Part shown: positions 30,255 through 38,365 of the stretch, piece by piece
How positions within the stretch are numbered: the first letter of the stretch is position 1
How the letters are laid out: each line of letters begins with the position of its first letter
Source of the DNA: Elusimicrobiota bacterium
GTDB lineage: Bacteria; Elusimicrobiota; Elusimicrobia; UBA1565
Direction: 5' to 3'
Assembly (NCBI GenBank): GCA_041660925.1
Contig: JBAZVI010000001.1
Coordinates: 310,001 to 374,000, forward strand
DNA length: 64,000 nt
Translations under genes and position numbers: made by a program
The notes under the pieces: generated by a model
The model's input: only the letters and a program-made list of their open reading frames with translations
The model's database searches: none
What the model was told of the DNA's origin: nothing

Positions 30255-32801
30255 ATGGGCTACAGACCGCCCGCGCTCGTCCTCCTGCTGGGAACGGCGC
30301 CCCTCGCCGCCGCCGCGGCCCCCGTCTCCGTCTCGAGCGCGGGCGTCGCCGCCATCCTCTCCGGCGCCTTCCTCGACGCCCCCGCCTCCTTCCGGGCCGC
30401 GGAGTTCGCGCAGGCCGTCTCCGCGCTCCCGGTCCTGCGCTCGAAGGACCCGGAACTCGCCCGCCGGCTCGAGAAGGCCCTTCGCAGGAAGATCCCGGCG
30501 CAAGCCGACGCGCTGATGGCCGCGCTCGCCGGGACATCGTCGGACCCGTGCCGGGACCGCCACGTGCGCATGAGCCTCGGCGCCTCCGCGTTCGAGGACT
30601 TCCTTCGGAAGGCGGTCCTCTCGAAGGAACGCCTGGACCGGGCCTGCGGAGCGGTCGACCGCAAGGATTACGGAGCGGCCCGGACCCTCCTCGACGAAGC
30701 GATCGCGCTCGACGGCGGCTTCCTCGACGCCTACGCCAACCGCGCCGCCGTCCAGTCCCTCTCGGGAGACGTCGGGAAGGCCTGCCGGGACTTCTCGGAC
30801 TCCCAGCGGGCGCCGGACGGCCTCCGCCTTCCGGCGGACCGGTGCCTCTGCTCTCCGGCGCTGGCGCCGGAGCTCGCGCGCCTCGACGCGCGCGTGCGCC
30901 GGGGAAGGACGCTCAACGACGCGGCGGTCTCGCTCTATCTGTCGGGGAAGCGCGCGGAAGCGGCGCGAAGCCTCGACGAGGCCCTCGCGGCGGACCCCGG
31001 CAACCCCGAGGCGTATCACACGCGCGCGGTGCTCCGGGAAGCCGCCAACGACCCGGCCGGGGCCCTGTCGGACTACGCGAGGGCCGCGGAGTACTCGCCG
31101 CTCCGGCTGGACATCCAGGACTCCGCGCTGAAGAACGCCTCGCGGCTGCTGCTGCGCCAGCGGCTGAGCCTGCTGCGGCGCCGCTTCACCGGGAACGCCC
31201 CTTCCCCGCTGGACGCGGTGACGCCCGGCGCCCGGCGGCGGCTGAACGCCTTCCTCCGCGCCCTCCGGCACCCCCGTGCCGCCCTCTCCTCTCGGTGGAA
31301 AGACCGCGCGCGTCCCGAAGAAGCGCCGGCGCCGACCCCTCCGGCGGCGGCGCCCGCGGACGGCAAAGCCGCCGCCCTTCGCATCCTTTATCCGTACGAG
31401 GGGACGCTCTTCCCCGCGGACATCCGGTCTCCCGAGATCCGCTGGGAGGGCCCCGCGCCCGACGACGGGGGCTGGCTCGTCCGGATATCCTTCAAGGGTC
31501 CGCCGACTCCCCTGGAGTTCCGCGTCCGGGAGCCGCGCTGGACGCCCTCGGAGAAGGAATGGGAGGAGGTGAAGCGGCTCTCCCTGGAGACGCCGGCCTC
31601 CCTGGAGGTGTCCGGCGCGGGCGCAGCGCGCGCCCGCGTCTCGTTCAAGACCTCGAAGGACCCCGTCGCCGCCCCCCTCGTCTTCCGGGCCGTTCCCACC
31701 CCGTTCCCGCCGCCCTCGGACTACGCCAAGGTGAAGTGGAAGCTCGGCCGGGTCTCCTCCTACGCCCCCCCGACCGTCATCATGAGCAGGCGCAAGACCT
31801 GCTTCAACTGCCACGTGGCCTCGGCCGACGGGAAGACGATCGGCTTCGAGTACAACGTGACGCTCGAGGAGAAGGGCAGCTACTTCCTCATCCGGGATCC
31901 GGGGAAGAAGGAGCGCCCCGGCCGGGAGGCCGCCTTCAACTGGAACGACGATCCGAAGGGAGGCGTCTACGGCCGATACCAGGCGAACCTCTCCGCGATC
32001 TCCCCGGACGGCGGCGTCATCGTCACCAGCGGCAAGGGACTCTCCTTCAACGCCCCCAACTGCACGGAGCTGGCGCGCTGCAGCCACGTCACGCGGGGGA
32101 TCGTCCAGTACCGGACCCTCGAGGACAAGACGGTCCGGACCCTGCCCGGCGCCGACGACGAGCGCTTCATCCACTCGCCCACCTCCTGGAGTCCCGACGG
32201 AAAGTACATCTACTTCTCGGGAGCGCCGATCCCCCCGTTCTTCGACAAGCTCAACCGCGATTATCTGGAGGGGAAGTCGACGGACGAGCCCGAGCCCCTG
32301 AGCATGAAGGACGTGGACAGCCGCTATCCGCTGAGGTACGACGTCTACCGCATCCCCTTCAACGGCGGGAAAGGCGGGAAGGCGGTCCGTCTGGCCGGCG
32401 CCTCCGCGAACGGCCGGAGCAACTATTTCCCCATCGCCTCGCCGGACGGGAAGTGGGTCGCCTTCACGCAGAGCGCCAACGGGATGATGCTGATCCGCTC
32501 CGACAGCGACGTCTACCTCGTCCCCGCCGCGGGCGGGAAGGCGCGCAAGCTCCGCTGCAACGGGCCCCGGGCGGACTCCTGGCACAGTTGGTCGCCCAAC
32601 GGCCGCTGGCTGGCTTTCGCCTCGAAGTCGCACGGCCCCGAGACGGACATCGTCCTCACCCACATCGACGAGGACGGGAACGACTCTCCCCCCGTCGTCC
32701 TCACGGCGATGAGGGACGAGGACGGACTCTCCGCGAACCTGCCTCAGTTCTTCAACCTCCAGCCAGGACGGCTGGAGAAGCTCGACCCGCGCCTGCCCTA
32801 G
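30255..32801 (+). CDS. Secreted TPR / monohaem / TolB-like beta-propeller protein
   Basis: An 848-aa protein with a signal peptide (1-20). TPR-like repeats occupy about residues 135-300 (RKDYGAARTLLDEAIALDGGFLDAYANRA; AARSLDEALAADPGNPEAYHTRA). A basic linker follows, then a beta-sandwich region. A single c-type haem motif, CFNCH, is at 516-520, followed by SADGKTIGFEY. Then come PD40/TolB-like blades (ISPDGGVIVTSG, WSPDGKYIYFSG, ASPDGKWVAFTQ, WSPNGRWLAFAS). It is probably a periplasmic or outer-surface protein. Function is unknown; the haem could give electron-transfer ability. Confidence 0.7.
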   Translation: MGYRPPALVLLLGTAPLAAAAAPVSVSSAGVAAILSGAFLDAPASFRAAEFAQAVSALPVLRSKDPELARRLEKALRRKIPAQADALMAALAGTSSDPCRDRHVRMSLGASAFEDFLRKAVLSKERLDRACGAVDRKDYGAARTLLDEAIALDGGFLDAYANRAAVQSLSGDVGKACRDFSDSQRAPDGLRLPADRCLCSPALAPELARLDARVRRGRTLNDAAVSLYLSGKRAEAARSLDEALAADPGNPEAYHTRAVLREAANDPAGALSDYARAAEYSPLRLDIQDSALKNASRLLLRQRLSLLRRRFTGNAPSPLDAVTPGARRRLNAFLRALRHPRAALSSRWKDRARPEEAPAPTPPAAAPADGKAAALRILYPYEGTLFPADIRSPEIRWEGPAPDDGGWLVRISFKGPPTPLEFRVREPRWTPSEKEWEEVKRLSLETPASLEVSGAGAARARVSFKTSKDPVAAPLVFRAVPTPFPPPSDYAKVKWKLGRVSSYAPPTVIMSRRKTCFNCHVASADGKTIGFEYNVTLEEKGSYFLIRDPGKKERPGREAAFNWNDDPKGGVYGRYQANLSAISPDGGVIVTSGKGLSFNAPNCTELARCSHVTRGIVQYRTLEDKTVRTLPGADDERFIHSPTSWSPDGKYIYFSGAPIPPFFDKLNRDYLEGKSTDEPEPLSMKDVDSRYPLRYDVYRIPFNGGKGGKAVRLAGASANGRSNYFPIASPDGKWVAFTQSANGMMLIRSDSDVYLVPAAGGKARKLRCNGPRADSWHSWSPNGRWLAFASKSHGPETDIVLTHIDEDGNDSPPVVLTAMRDEDGLSANLPQFFNLQPGRLEKLDPRLP

Positions 32802-33092
32802 GAGTCCGTCCGAGTAATAGCGTATTCCCCGGAGGCCCAAGCCTGAGCCGTGCGCAAGGCGCGACGAGCGAGCATAGCCCCGCTATGTGAGCGAGGAGCA
32901 ACGCGGCGCACGGCCGGGATGGGGCCTCCCGCTCTTCCTCAGAAGTCATGGGAGGAGCGGGTCGCGCGCTATCGGGCTGCGACGGCGTCGCTCGTCGCTT
33001 ACATAGCCGCAGCTATGCGCGCTCCTCGCTCCTTGTCTCGCTCCAATAGCGCGCGACCGGAGAACATGCTATTACTCGGACGGACTCCTAGG
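32797..33092. repeat. 296-bp palindromic element with 36-bp terminal inverted repeats
   Basis: The left end (32797-32832) and right end (33057-33092) are inverted copies, the outer 25 bp identical and 33 of 36 overall. Each half contains its own hairpin: GGAGGCCC/GGGCCTCC and GCCGTGCGC/GCGCACGGC on the left, and GGTCGCGCGCTAT/ATAGCGCGCGACC on the right. Each hairpin tip carries CATAGC...GCTATG, and the two tips are related to one another in inverse. No ORF of note is inside. It lies between convergent genes and begins inside the stop codon of the upstream gene. Confidence 0.8.
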
Positions 33093-33114
33093 TTCTGTCA
33101 GGTGCTCACGGCGC

Positions 33115-34389
33115 TCAGCGCCGGGCGAGCCTCCGGAGTTCCCTGAAGAAGGCCGGATAGGAGACCGCCGCGCAGCCGGAGCCGCACAGCGCGGTCGGGC
33201 CGTCGGCGCAGAGCGCCGCGGCGGCGGCCGCCATGGCGACGCGATGGTCCCCCCGGCAGTCCACCCGGCCGCCGCGCAGGCGCTGGGGCCCGCGGACCTC
33301 GAAGCCGTCCGGAAAGGTCCGGATCTCCGCGCCCAGCGCGCGCAGGAGCGCCGCCGCCGAGGCGATGCGGTCGGATTCCTTGACCCGCAGCTCGCGCGCG
33401 CCGCGCAGACGCGTGACGCCGCGGGCCCGGGCCGCGAGCACGGCGAGCAGGAGGAGCTCGTCGATCGCCGAGGGGACCTCCCGGGCGAGGACCGTCGTCG
33501 CGCGCAGGTTCCCGCCCCGGACCTCGAGCGTCCCCTCCGGCTCGGTCCCGGCGCGGCGGCGGACGACGCGGATGCGAGCCCCCATGCGCCGCAGGATGCG
33601 CAGAAACCCCAGCCGCGTCGGGTTGAGGCCCACGCCCTCCGCCCGCAGGCGCGAGCCCGGGAGCATGGCGGCGGCGGCGATGAAGGGCGCAGCGCAGGAG
33701 AAGTCGCCGGGCACGCGCAGACGGGCGCCGCGCAGCGCGCGCCCCCGGACAGAGACCTCGAGCCCCCGGCGGCGGACCGCGGCGCCGAAGAGGGGCAGCA
33801 GCCGCTCCGTGTGGTCGCGGCTGGGCGCGGGCTCGACGACGCGTGTGCGCCCCTGCGCCCGCAGGCCCGCAAGCAGAAGCGCGGTCTTCACCTGCGCGCT
33901 GGCGACCTCCAGCCGGTGCACCGCGCCCTTCAGGAGCCCGCCGCGCACGCGCATCGGGGCTCTCCCGCCGGAGGCGAGGCGGACGGAAGCTCCCATGCGC
34001 CGCAGCGGCGCCGCGACGCGCTCCATGGGGCGTCGGCGCAGCGAGGCGTCCCCCGTGAGAACGGCGTCGAAGGGTTCGGCGGCGAGCAGCCCGGCGAGCA
34101 GGCGCAAGGTCGTCCCGGAGTTCCCGCAGTCGAGAGGTCCGCGCGGGCGGCGCAGACCCCGCGCGGGAGGTTCGACGAGGGTCTTCCCGCCGCTCGTCCG
34201 GATGCTCACGCCGAGCGCGCGCAAGCATCGCGCGGTCGAACGCACATCCCCGCAGTCGGAGAGGCCGGCGGCCAGCGTGCGTCCGCTCGCGAGCGCCCCC
34301 AGGACGAGGACCCGGTGAGAGACGGACTTGTCCCCCGGCGGGCGCAGCGTCCCGACGAGGAGCCGCGCGGGTCGGACGACGAGGTTCAT
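33115..34389 (-). CDS. aroA: 3-phosphoshikimate 1-carboxyvinyltransferase (EPSP synthase)
   Basis: A 424-aa enzyme adding enolpyruvate to shikimate-3-phosphate. Signatures: PPGDKSVSHRVLVLGALASG (about 17-36), DCGNSGTTLRLLAGLL (about 87-102), PSRDHTERLL (about 183), RVKESDRI (about 336) and DCRGDHRVAMA (about 376). These are the canonical substrate-binding segments. It is the last gene of the shikimate operon; its ATG overlaps the aroQ stop as ATGA. Its 3' end faces the palindromic element. Confidence 0.95.
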   Translation of the reverse strand: MNLVVRPARLLVGTLRPPGDKSVSHRVLVLGALASGRTLAAGLSDCGDVRSTARCLRALGVSIRTSGGKTLVEPPARGLRRPRGPLDCGNSGTTLRLLAGLLAAEPFDAVLTGDASLRRRPMERVAAPLRRMGASVRLASGGRAPMRVRGGLLKGAVHRLEVASAQVKTALLLAGLRAQGRTRVVEPAPSRDHTERLLPLFGAAVRRRGLEVSVRGRALRGARLRVPGDFSCAAPFIAAAAMLPGSRLRAEGVGLNPTRLGFLRILRRMGARIRVVRRRAGTEPEGTLEVRGGNLRATTVLAREVPSAIDELLLLAVLAARARGVTRLRGARELRVKESDRIASAAALLRALGAEIRTFPDGFEVRGPQRLRGGRVDCRGDHRVAMAAAAAALCADGPTALCGSGCAAVSYPAFFRELRRLARR

Positions 34390-34817
34390 GCGGCGCTCTT
34401 CGCGCACCACTCCAGCGCCTTCAGGTAGGAGCCGAAGCCCCCGCCGCTGAAGCTCTTCCGACAGACCGCCCGCACGACCGAGCGGCGGCGGAAGGGCTCG
34501 CGGCGGCGGATGTCGCTGAGGTGGACCTCGACGGCGGGGATGCCGCACGCCTCGATGCCGTCGCGCAGCGCGTAGCTGTAGTGCGTGAGCGCCCCGGGGT
34601 TGATGACGAGCCGGTCCGCCCAGCGCCGCGCGGCGGCCAGGACGTCGAGGATGCGGCCCTCGTGATTGCTCTGCAGGATGCGCAGCGTGAGCTTCAGGGA
34701 GCGCGCCTTCGCGCGGAGCTCCCGGTCGAGTTCCTTGAGCGTGCGCCTTCCGTAGACGTCGGGTCGCCGTTCGCCGAGGAGGTTCAGGTTCGGGCCGTGG
34801 ATGACGAGGACCTTCAT
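34386..34817 (-). CDS. aroQ: Type II 3-dehydroquinate dehydratase
   Basis: A 143-aa enzyme removing water from 3-dehydroquinate. Typical motifs: VIHGPNLNLLGERRPDVYG (about 5-23) with the catalytic tyrosine, QSNHEGRILD (about 48-57), INPGALTHYSYALRD (about 72-86) and VEVHLSDIRRREPFR (about 95-109) with the catalytic histidine. Length is exactly family size. ATGA overlaps occur at both ends, so it is tightly coupled to aroB and aroA. Confidence 0.95.
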   Translation of the reverse strand: MKVLVIHGPNLNLLGERRPDVYGRRTLKELDRELRAKARSLKLTLRILQSNHEGRILDVLAAARRWADRLVINPGALTHYSYALRDGIEACGIPAVEVHLSDIRRREPFRRRSVVRAVCRKSFSGGGFGSYLKALEWCAKSAA

Positions 34818-35866
34818 AGGATCTCCTTCAGGACGCGCGCGACGTTGGCCGCTCGCGCGCCGGCGACGACGGGACGGCCCGGTCCGCGCAGGAGCACGAA
34901 GCGGAGCCGTCCGCCTCGCCGCTTCTTGTCGGCGCCCATGTGCCTCAGGACCTCCGCCGCCCGCAGACGCGGGCGCGGGCAGGGGAGCGCCGCGAGGAGG
35001 CCCCGCAGGCGCCGCGCCTCGGGCGCGGGGAGGAGCCCCTCCAGCTCCGAAAGCCGGACGGCGGCGCGCAGGCCGAGGAGCACCGCCTCTCCGTGACGCA
35101 GCGCTCCCCGCGCGGCGGCCTCGAAGCCGTGCCCGAAGGTGTGCCCGAGGTTGAGGACCTCCCGTCGGCTCCGCGTCTCGCGCTCGTCCTGCGCGACGAC
35201 CGACATCTTCCAGCGTACGCAGCGCTCGACCGCCCGTTCCAGCGCCGCGCCGCGCGGCGGCCGGACGGCCGACGTCGCGGGGAAGCGGCGCTCGAAGAGG
35301 AGCGCGTATTTCAGGAGCTCGCCGTGCCCCGCGCGCAGCTCCCGCGGGCCCAGGGACTCGAGGAGCTCCGGGTCGCAGAGCACGGCCTCCGGCTGATGGA
35401 AGGCGCCGACGGCGTTCTTGACCCCGGCGAGGTCGACTCCGGTCTTCCCGCCCAGTCCGGCGTCGATCTGCGCGAGCAGGGTCGTCGGCGCGCAGGCCCA
35501 GCGGACGCCGCGCATGAAAGTGGCGGCCGCGAAGCCGCAGAGGTCCGAGACCGCTCCGCCGCCCAGGGCCACGAGCGCCGAGTCGCGGGAGAAGCCTCCC
35601 GCGAGGAGCGCACGATGAAGCCGTTCGAGTTCCGCGCCGCACTTGGCCCGTTCCCCCCGCGGGAGGAGGTGGACCAGGTCCGGCGCGCGGCCGAGAGAAC
35701 GGAGCAGACGGGGCAGGAAAAGCCGGCGGCAGCGCGCGTCGGTGACGACGGCGACGCGGTCGGCCCCCGGCAGCATCCTCGCGAGCAGGCCCGGGCGTCC
35801 GAGCAGCCCGCGCCCGACCAGCGTCCGCGTACGGCGGCCGCCGACCCTCCAGGACATGGCCTTCAT
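34814..35866 (-). CDS. aroB: 3-dehydroquinate synthase
   Basis: A 350-aa NAD- and zinc-dependent enzyme that closes the cyclohexane ring in the second shikimate step. Motifs: ALVALGGGAVSDLCGFAAATFMRGV (about 92-116), TTLLAQIDAGLGGKTGVDL (about 122-140), KNAVGAFHQPEAV (about 143), GHGELLKYALL (about 175) and the zinc site LNLGHTFGHGFEA (about 246). The N-terminus is short and arginine-rich. The ATG at 35866 overlaps the aroK stop as ATGA. Confidence 0.95.
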   Translation of the reverse strand: MKAMSWRVGGRRTRTLVGRGLLGRPGLLARMLPGADRVAVVTDARCRRLFLPRLLRSLGRAPDLVHLLPRGERAKCGAELERLHRALLAGGFSRDSALVALGGGAVSDLCGFAAATFMRGVRWACAPTTLLAQIDAGLGGKTGVDLAGVKNAVGAFHQPEAVLCDPELLESLGPRELRAGHGELLKYALLFERRFPATSAVRPPRGAALERAVERCVRWKMSVVAQDERETRSRREVLNLGHTFGHGFEAAARGALRHGEAVLLGLRAAVRLSELEGLLPAPEARRLRGLLAALPCPRPRLRAAEVLRHMGADKKRRGGRLRFVLLRGPGRPVVAGARAANVARVLKEIL

Positions 35867-36387
35867 CGCGCCCTCACGCTCAGGCGCGCGGCGATGCGGG
35901 CGGCGGCGCGCTCCGGAGACAGGCGCGCGCAGTCGAGCGTCCAGTCGGCTCGCCGGTAGCCCGGCCGGCGCCGAGCCAGCAGCGCGCGGACCCTGCGCCG
36001 GATCTTCGCGGGCTCCCCCGTACCGATGAGCGGCAGGCGCCGCCAGACCTTCCCGATGCGCCGGGAGAGTTCCTCCTCCGGGACGGAAAGGTAGACCGAG
36101 TACGCGCCCGGGCGCGCGGACGGAAGCGGCGTCCCGCCGCCCAGCGCCACGACGGTCTCGGTGCGGCCCAGGAGGGAGCGCAGGACGCGCCGCTCCTCGG
36201 CGCGGAAGGACCTCAAGCCCCTGCGGCGGATGAACGCGGCGGCGCTCAGCCCGCTGCGTCGGCGGACCTCGGCGTCGCTGTCGGCGAAGCGCCAGCCCAG
36301 GCGCCGCGCGAGTGAGCGCCCGACCCGGGTCTTGCCCGCGCACATGAAGCCGCGCAGGAGGATCAGCCGCGGCCGATGGATCGGCAA
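35863..36387 (-). CDS. aroK: Shikimate kinase
   Basis: A 174-aa kinase phosphorylating shikimate. P-loop GFMCAGKTRVGRSLA (about 11-25), DSDAEVRRRSG shikimate site (about 33), VVALGGGTPL (about 78) and the RRLPLIG lid (about 115). The TTG at 36387 is taken as start because GGAGGG lies 4 nt upstream and any later ATG would remove the P-loop. Its start overlaps the aroC end by 25 nt. Confidence 0.9.
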   Translation of the reverse strand: MPIHRPRLILLRGFMCAGKTRVGRSLARRLGWRFADSDAEVRRRSGLSAAAFIRRRGLRSFRAEERRVLRSLLGRTETVVALGGGTPLPSARPGAYSVYLSVPEEELSRRIGKVWRRLPLIGTGEPAKIRRRVRALLARRRPGYRRADWTLDCARLSPERAAARIAARLSVRAR

Positions 36388-37484
36388 CGCTCCCTCCAGT
36401 CCCGCACGCGCGGCTCGAGCTCGGCGAGAGAATCCCCCCCGAACTTCTCCAGGAAGGCCTCCGCGAGCACGAAACCGAGCAGGGCCTCCCCGATGAGCGC
36501 CGCGGCCGGGACGGCGCAGACGTCGGAGCGTTCGGAGCGCGCCTTCGCGGACCGGCCCGTCCGAAGGTCGATCGACGGGACGGAGAGGTTCGACGCCGGG
36601 ACGGGCTTCATCGCCGCCCGCACGACGATGAGCTGGCCGTTGCTCATCCCTCCCTCGATCCCGCCGGCGTGGTTCGAGGCGCGGCGCGGCGGAGTCCCGG
36701 GCTTGAAGGCGTCGCCGGCGCGCGTGCCGGGAAGGCTCGCGAGCGCGAAGCCGGTGCCGAGCTCCACTCCGCGGACCGCGTTGAGGCCGAGGAACGCGGC
36801 GCCGACGCGGGCGTCGAGGCGCCGGTCCCAGTGGACGTGGCTGCCGAGGCCGGGCGGCACGCCCTCGGCGCAGACCTCGAAGACCCCGCCCAGCGTGTCG
36901 CCGGCGGCGCGGGCGGCCTCGAGCGCGGAGGCCATGCGGCGCCCGGCGGCGGCGTCGAGACAGCGCAGCGGCGAGGCGTCGAGGACGGCCCGCGCGGAGC
37001 GCAGGGACGCCGAGAAGCCGCGGTCGTCGCTCTCCTCTCCGATGCGCACGACGCGTCCGGCCACGACGACGCCCAGGGAGCCGAGCAGACGGAGAGGGAA
37101 GGCGCCGAGGGCGACGCGCATGGCCGTCTCGCGCGCGCTCGCCCGCTCGCGCACGAGCGCGGCGTCCCGCAGGCCGTATTTGAGCGCGCCCGCGTAGTCG
37201 GCGTGCCCGGGGCGCGGCACGGCGTCGGGAGCCGCCGCCGCGCGGCCCGCGTTGGGCAGCACGAGCGCGATGGGGGCGCCGGTCGTGATGCCCCGGTGCA
37301 GGCCGCCGAGGACGCGGACCTCGTCGCGTTCCGCCTTCTGCCGCGTGCTCCGTCCGGCGACGGCGCGGCGCAGGCGCAGGCGGCCGGAGATCTCGTCGCC
37401 CGAGACGGCGACCCCGGCCGGGAACCCCTCGAGGATGCCGACGAGCGCCTCCCCGTGCGACTCTCCGGCGGTCAAGAACCTCAT
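36363..37484 (-). CDS. aroC: Chorismate synthase
   Basis: A 373-aa FMN-dependent enzyme converting EPSP to chorismate. Motifs: MRFLTAGESHGEALVGILEGFPAG at the N-terminus, RPGHADYAGALKYGLRD (about 92-108), RASARETAMRVALGA (about 115), NHAGGIEGGMSNGQ (about 272-285) and the late RSDVCAVPAAALIGEA. All conserved segments are present. The ATG at 37484 overlaps the aroE stop as ATGA. Confidence 0.95.
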   Translation of the reverse strand: MRFLTAGESHGEALVGILEGFPAGVAVSGDEISGRLRLRRAVAGRSTRQKAERDEVRVLGGLHRGITTGAPIALVLPNAGRAAAAPDAVPRPGHADYAGALKYGLRDAALVRERASARETAMRVALGAFPLRLLGSLGVVVAGRVVRIGEESDDRGFSASLRSARAVLDASPLRCLDAAAGRRMASALEAARAAGDTLGGVFEVCAEGVPPGLGSHVHWDRRLDARVGAAFLGLNAVRGVELGTGFALASLPGTRAGDAFKPGTPPRRASNHAGGIEGGMSNGQLIVVRAAMKPVPASNLSVPSIDLRTGRSAKARSERSDVCAVPAAALIGEALLGFVLAEAFLEKFGGDSLAELEPRVRDWRERCRSIGRG

Positions 37485-38365
37485 GCATCCCCCCGCGGAG
37501 CTTCCCCGGCGACCAGCGCCGCGATCTCCCGAAGCTGCGTCTCGACGTCGTGCAGCGGACGGCGCGTCCAGAGCTCCCAGGCGCGCAGGGCCTGCCCGAC
37601 GAGGACCATGGTCCCGGGCACGACGGCCAGGCCCGCGCTCCGGCAGCAGGCGAGGAACGGCGTCTCCCCTCCGCCGTAGACGAAATCGCAGGCGACCCCG
37701 CGCGGCCGCGCCGGGAGGTCCCAGACCGCCGAAGGGACCGGCACGCCGGGCATGCCGACCGTGGTCGCGTTCACCCAGACGTCCGCGTCCTCGGGCGGGG
37801 GCTCTCCGGTGCGCTGCACCTTGAGGCGCGCGCCCGGCACGCGGGAGAGCAGCCCGTCGATGAGCGGACGGGCCCGCGCCGGGTCGCGGGAGAAGACCGT
37901 CACCCATTGCGCGCCCGCGCGGGCCGACGCGAGGACGGCGGCGCGCGCGGCGCCGCCCGAGCCCCAGACGACCACGCGCCGGCCTTTGAGGTCCGTGCCG
38001 ACGGAGGCCAGCGCCAGGCGGAAGCCGTCCATGTCCGTGTTGTAGCCCTTCCAGAGAGAGCCCTCGCGGCGGACGACGTTGACGGCGAGGAGCGCGGCGG
38101 CGTTCTCGTCGAAGGCGTCGAGCTGCCCCGCGACGGCCTCCTTGAGCGGATAGGTCACGTTGAAGCCGCCCCAGCCCTCGGAGCGGACGCGCTTCAGGAA
38201 GCCGGGCAGCCCCACGGCGTCGGAGTCGACGAGCTCGTAGCGCGCGGAGACCTTGGAACGGCGCGCGAGCTCGGCGATGACGCGGGGAGAGAGGGAATGG
38301 GCGACCGGGCGGCCGACGAGGCCGAGGAGGAGCGGATGGGCAGGTTCAGGAGCGCCGGGAGGCAT
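37481..38365 (-). CDS. aroE: Shikimate dehydrogenase
   Basis: A 294-aa NADPH-dependent enzyme. Motifs: LVGRPVAHSLSPRV (about 16-29), GGFNVTYPLKEAV with catalytic lysine (about 66-78), GYNTDMDGFRLAL (about 107), VVWGSGGAARAAV Rossmann loop (about 131), NATTVGMPG (about 200) and a late GQALRAWELW. The ATG at 38365 lies inside the end of aroF (20-nt overlap), directly next to a palindromic element whose tail ends 7 bp upstream of this start codon. Confidence 0.93.
   Translation of the reverse strand: MPPGAPEPAHPLLLGLVGRPVAHSLSPRVIAELARRSKVSARYELVDSDAVGLPGFLKRVRSEGWGGFNVTYPLKEAVAGQLDAFDENAAALLAVNVVRREGSLWKGYNTDMDGFRLALASVGTDLKGRRVVVWGSGGAARAAVLASARAGAQWVTVFSRDPARARPLIDGLLSRVPGARLKVQRTGEPPPEDADVWVNATTVGMPGVPVPSAVWDLPARPRGVACDFVYGGGETPFLACCRSAGLAVVPGTMVLVGQALRAWELWTRRPLHDVETQLREIAALVAGEAPRGDA

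Noticed and set aside
30228..32840. N-terminal extension of the chorismatase-like frame through the opposite-strand TPR/haem gene
   Set aside because: The extension is a shadow of the plus-strand gene. A TATAAT box 7 nt before the ATG at 30227 marks the true start.
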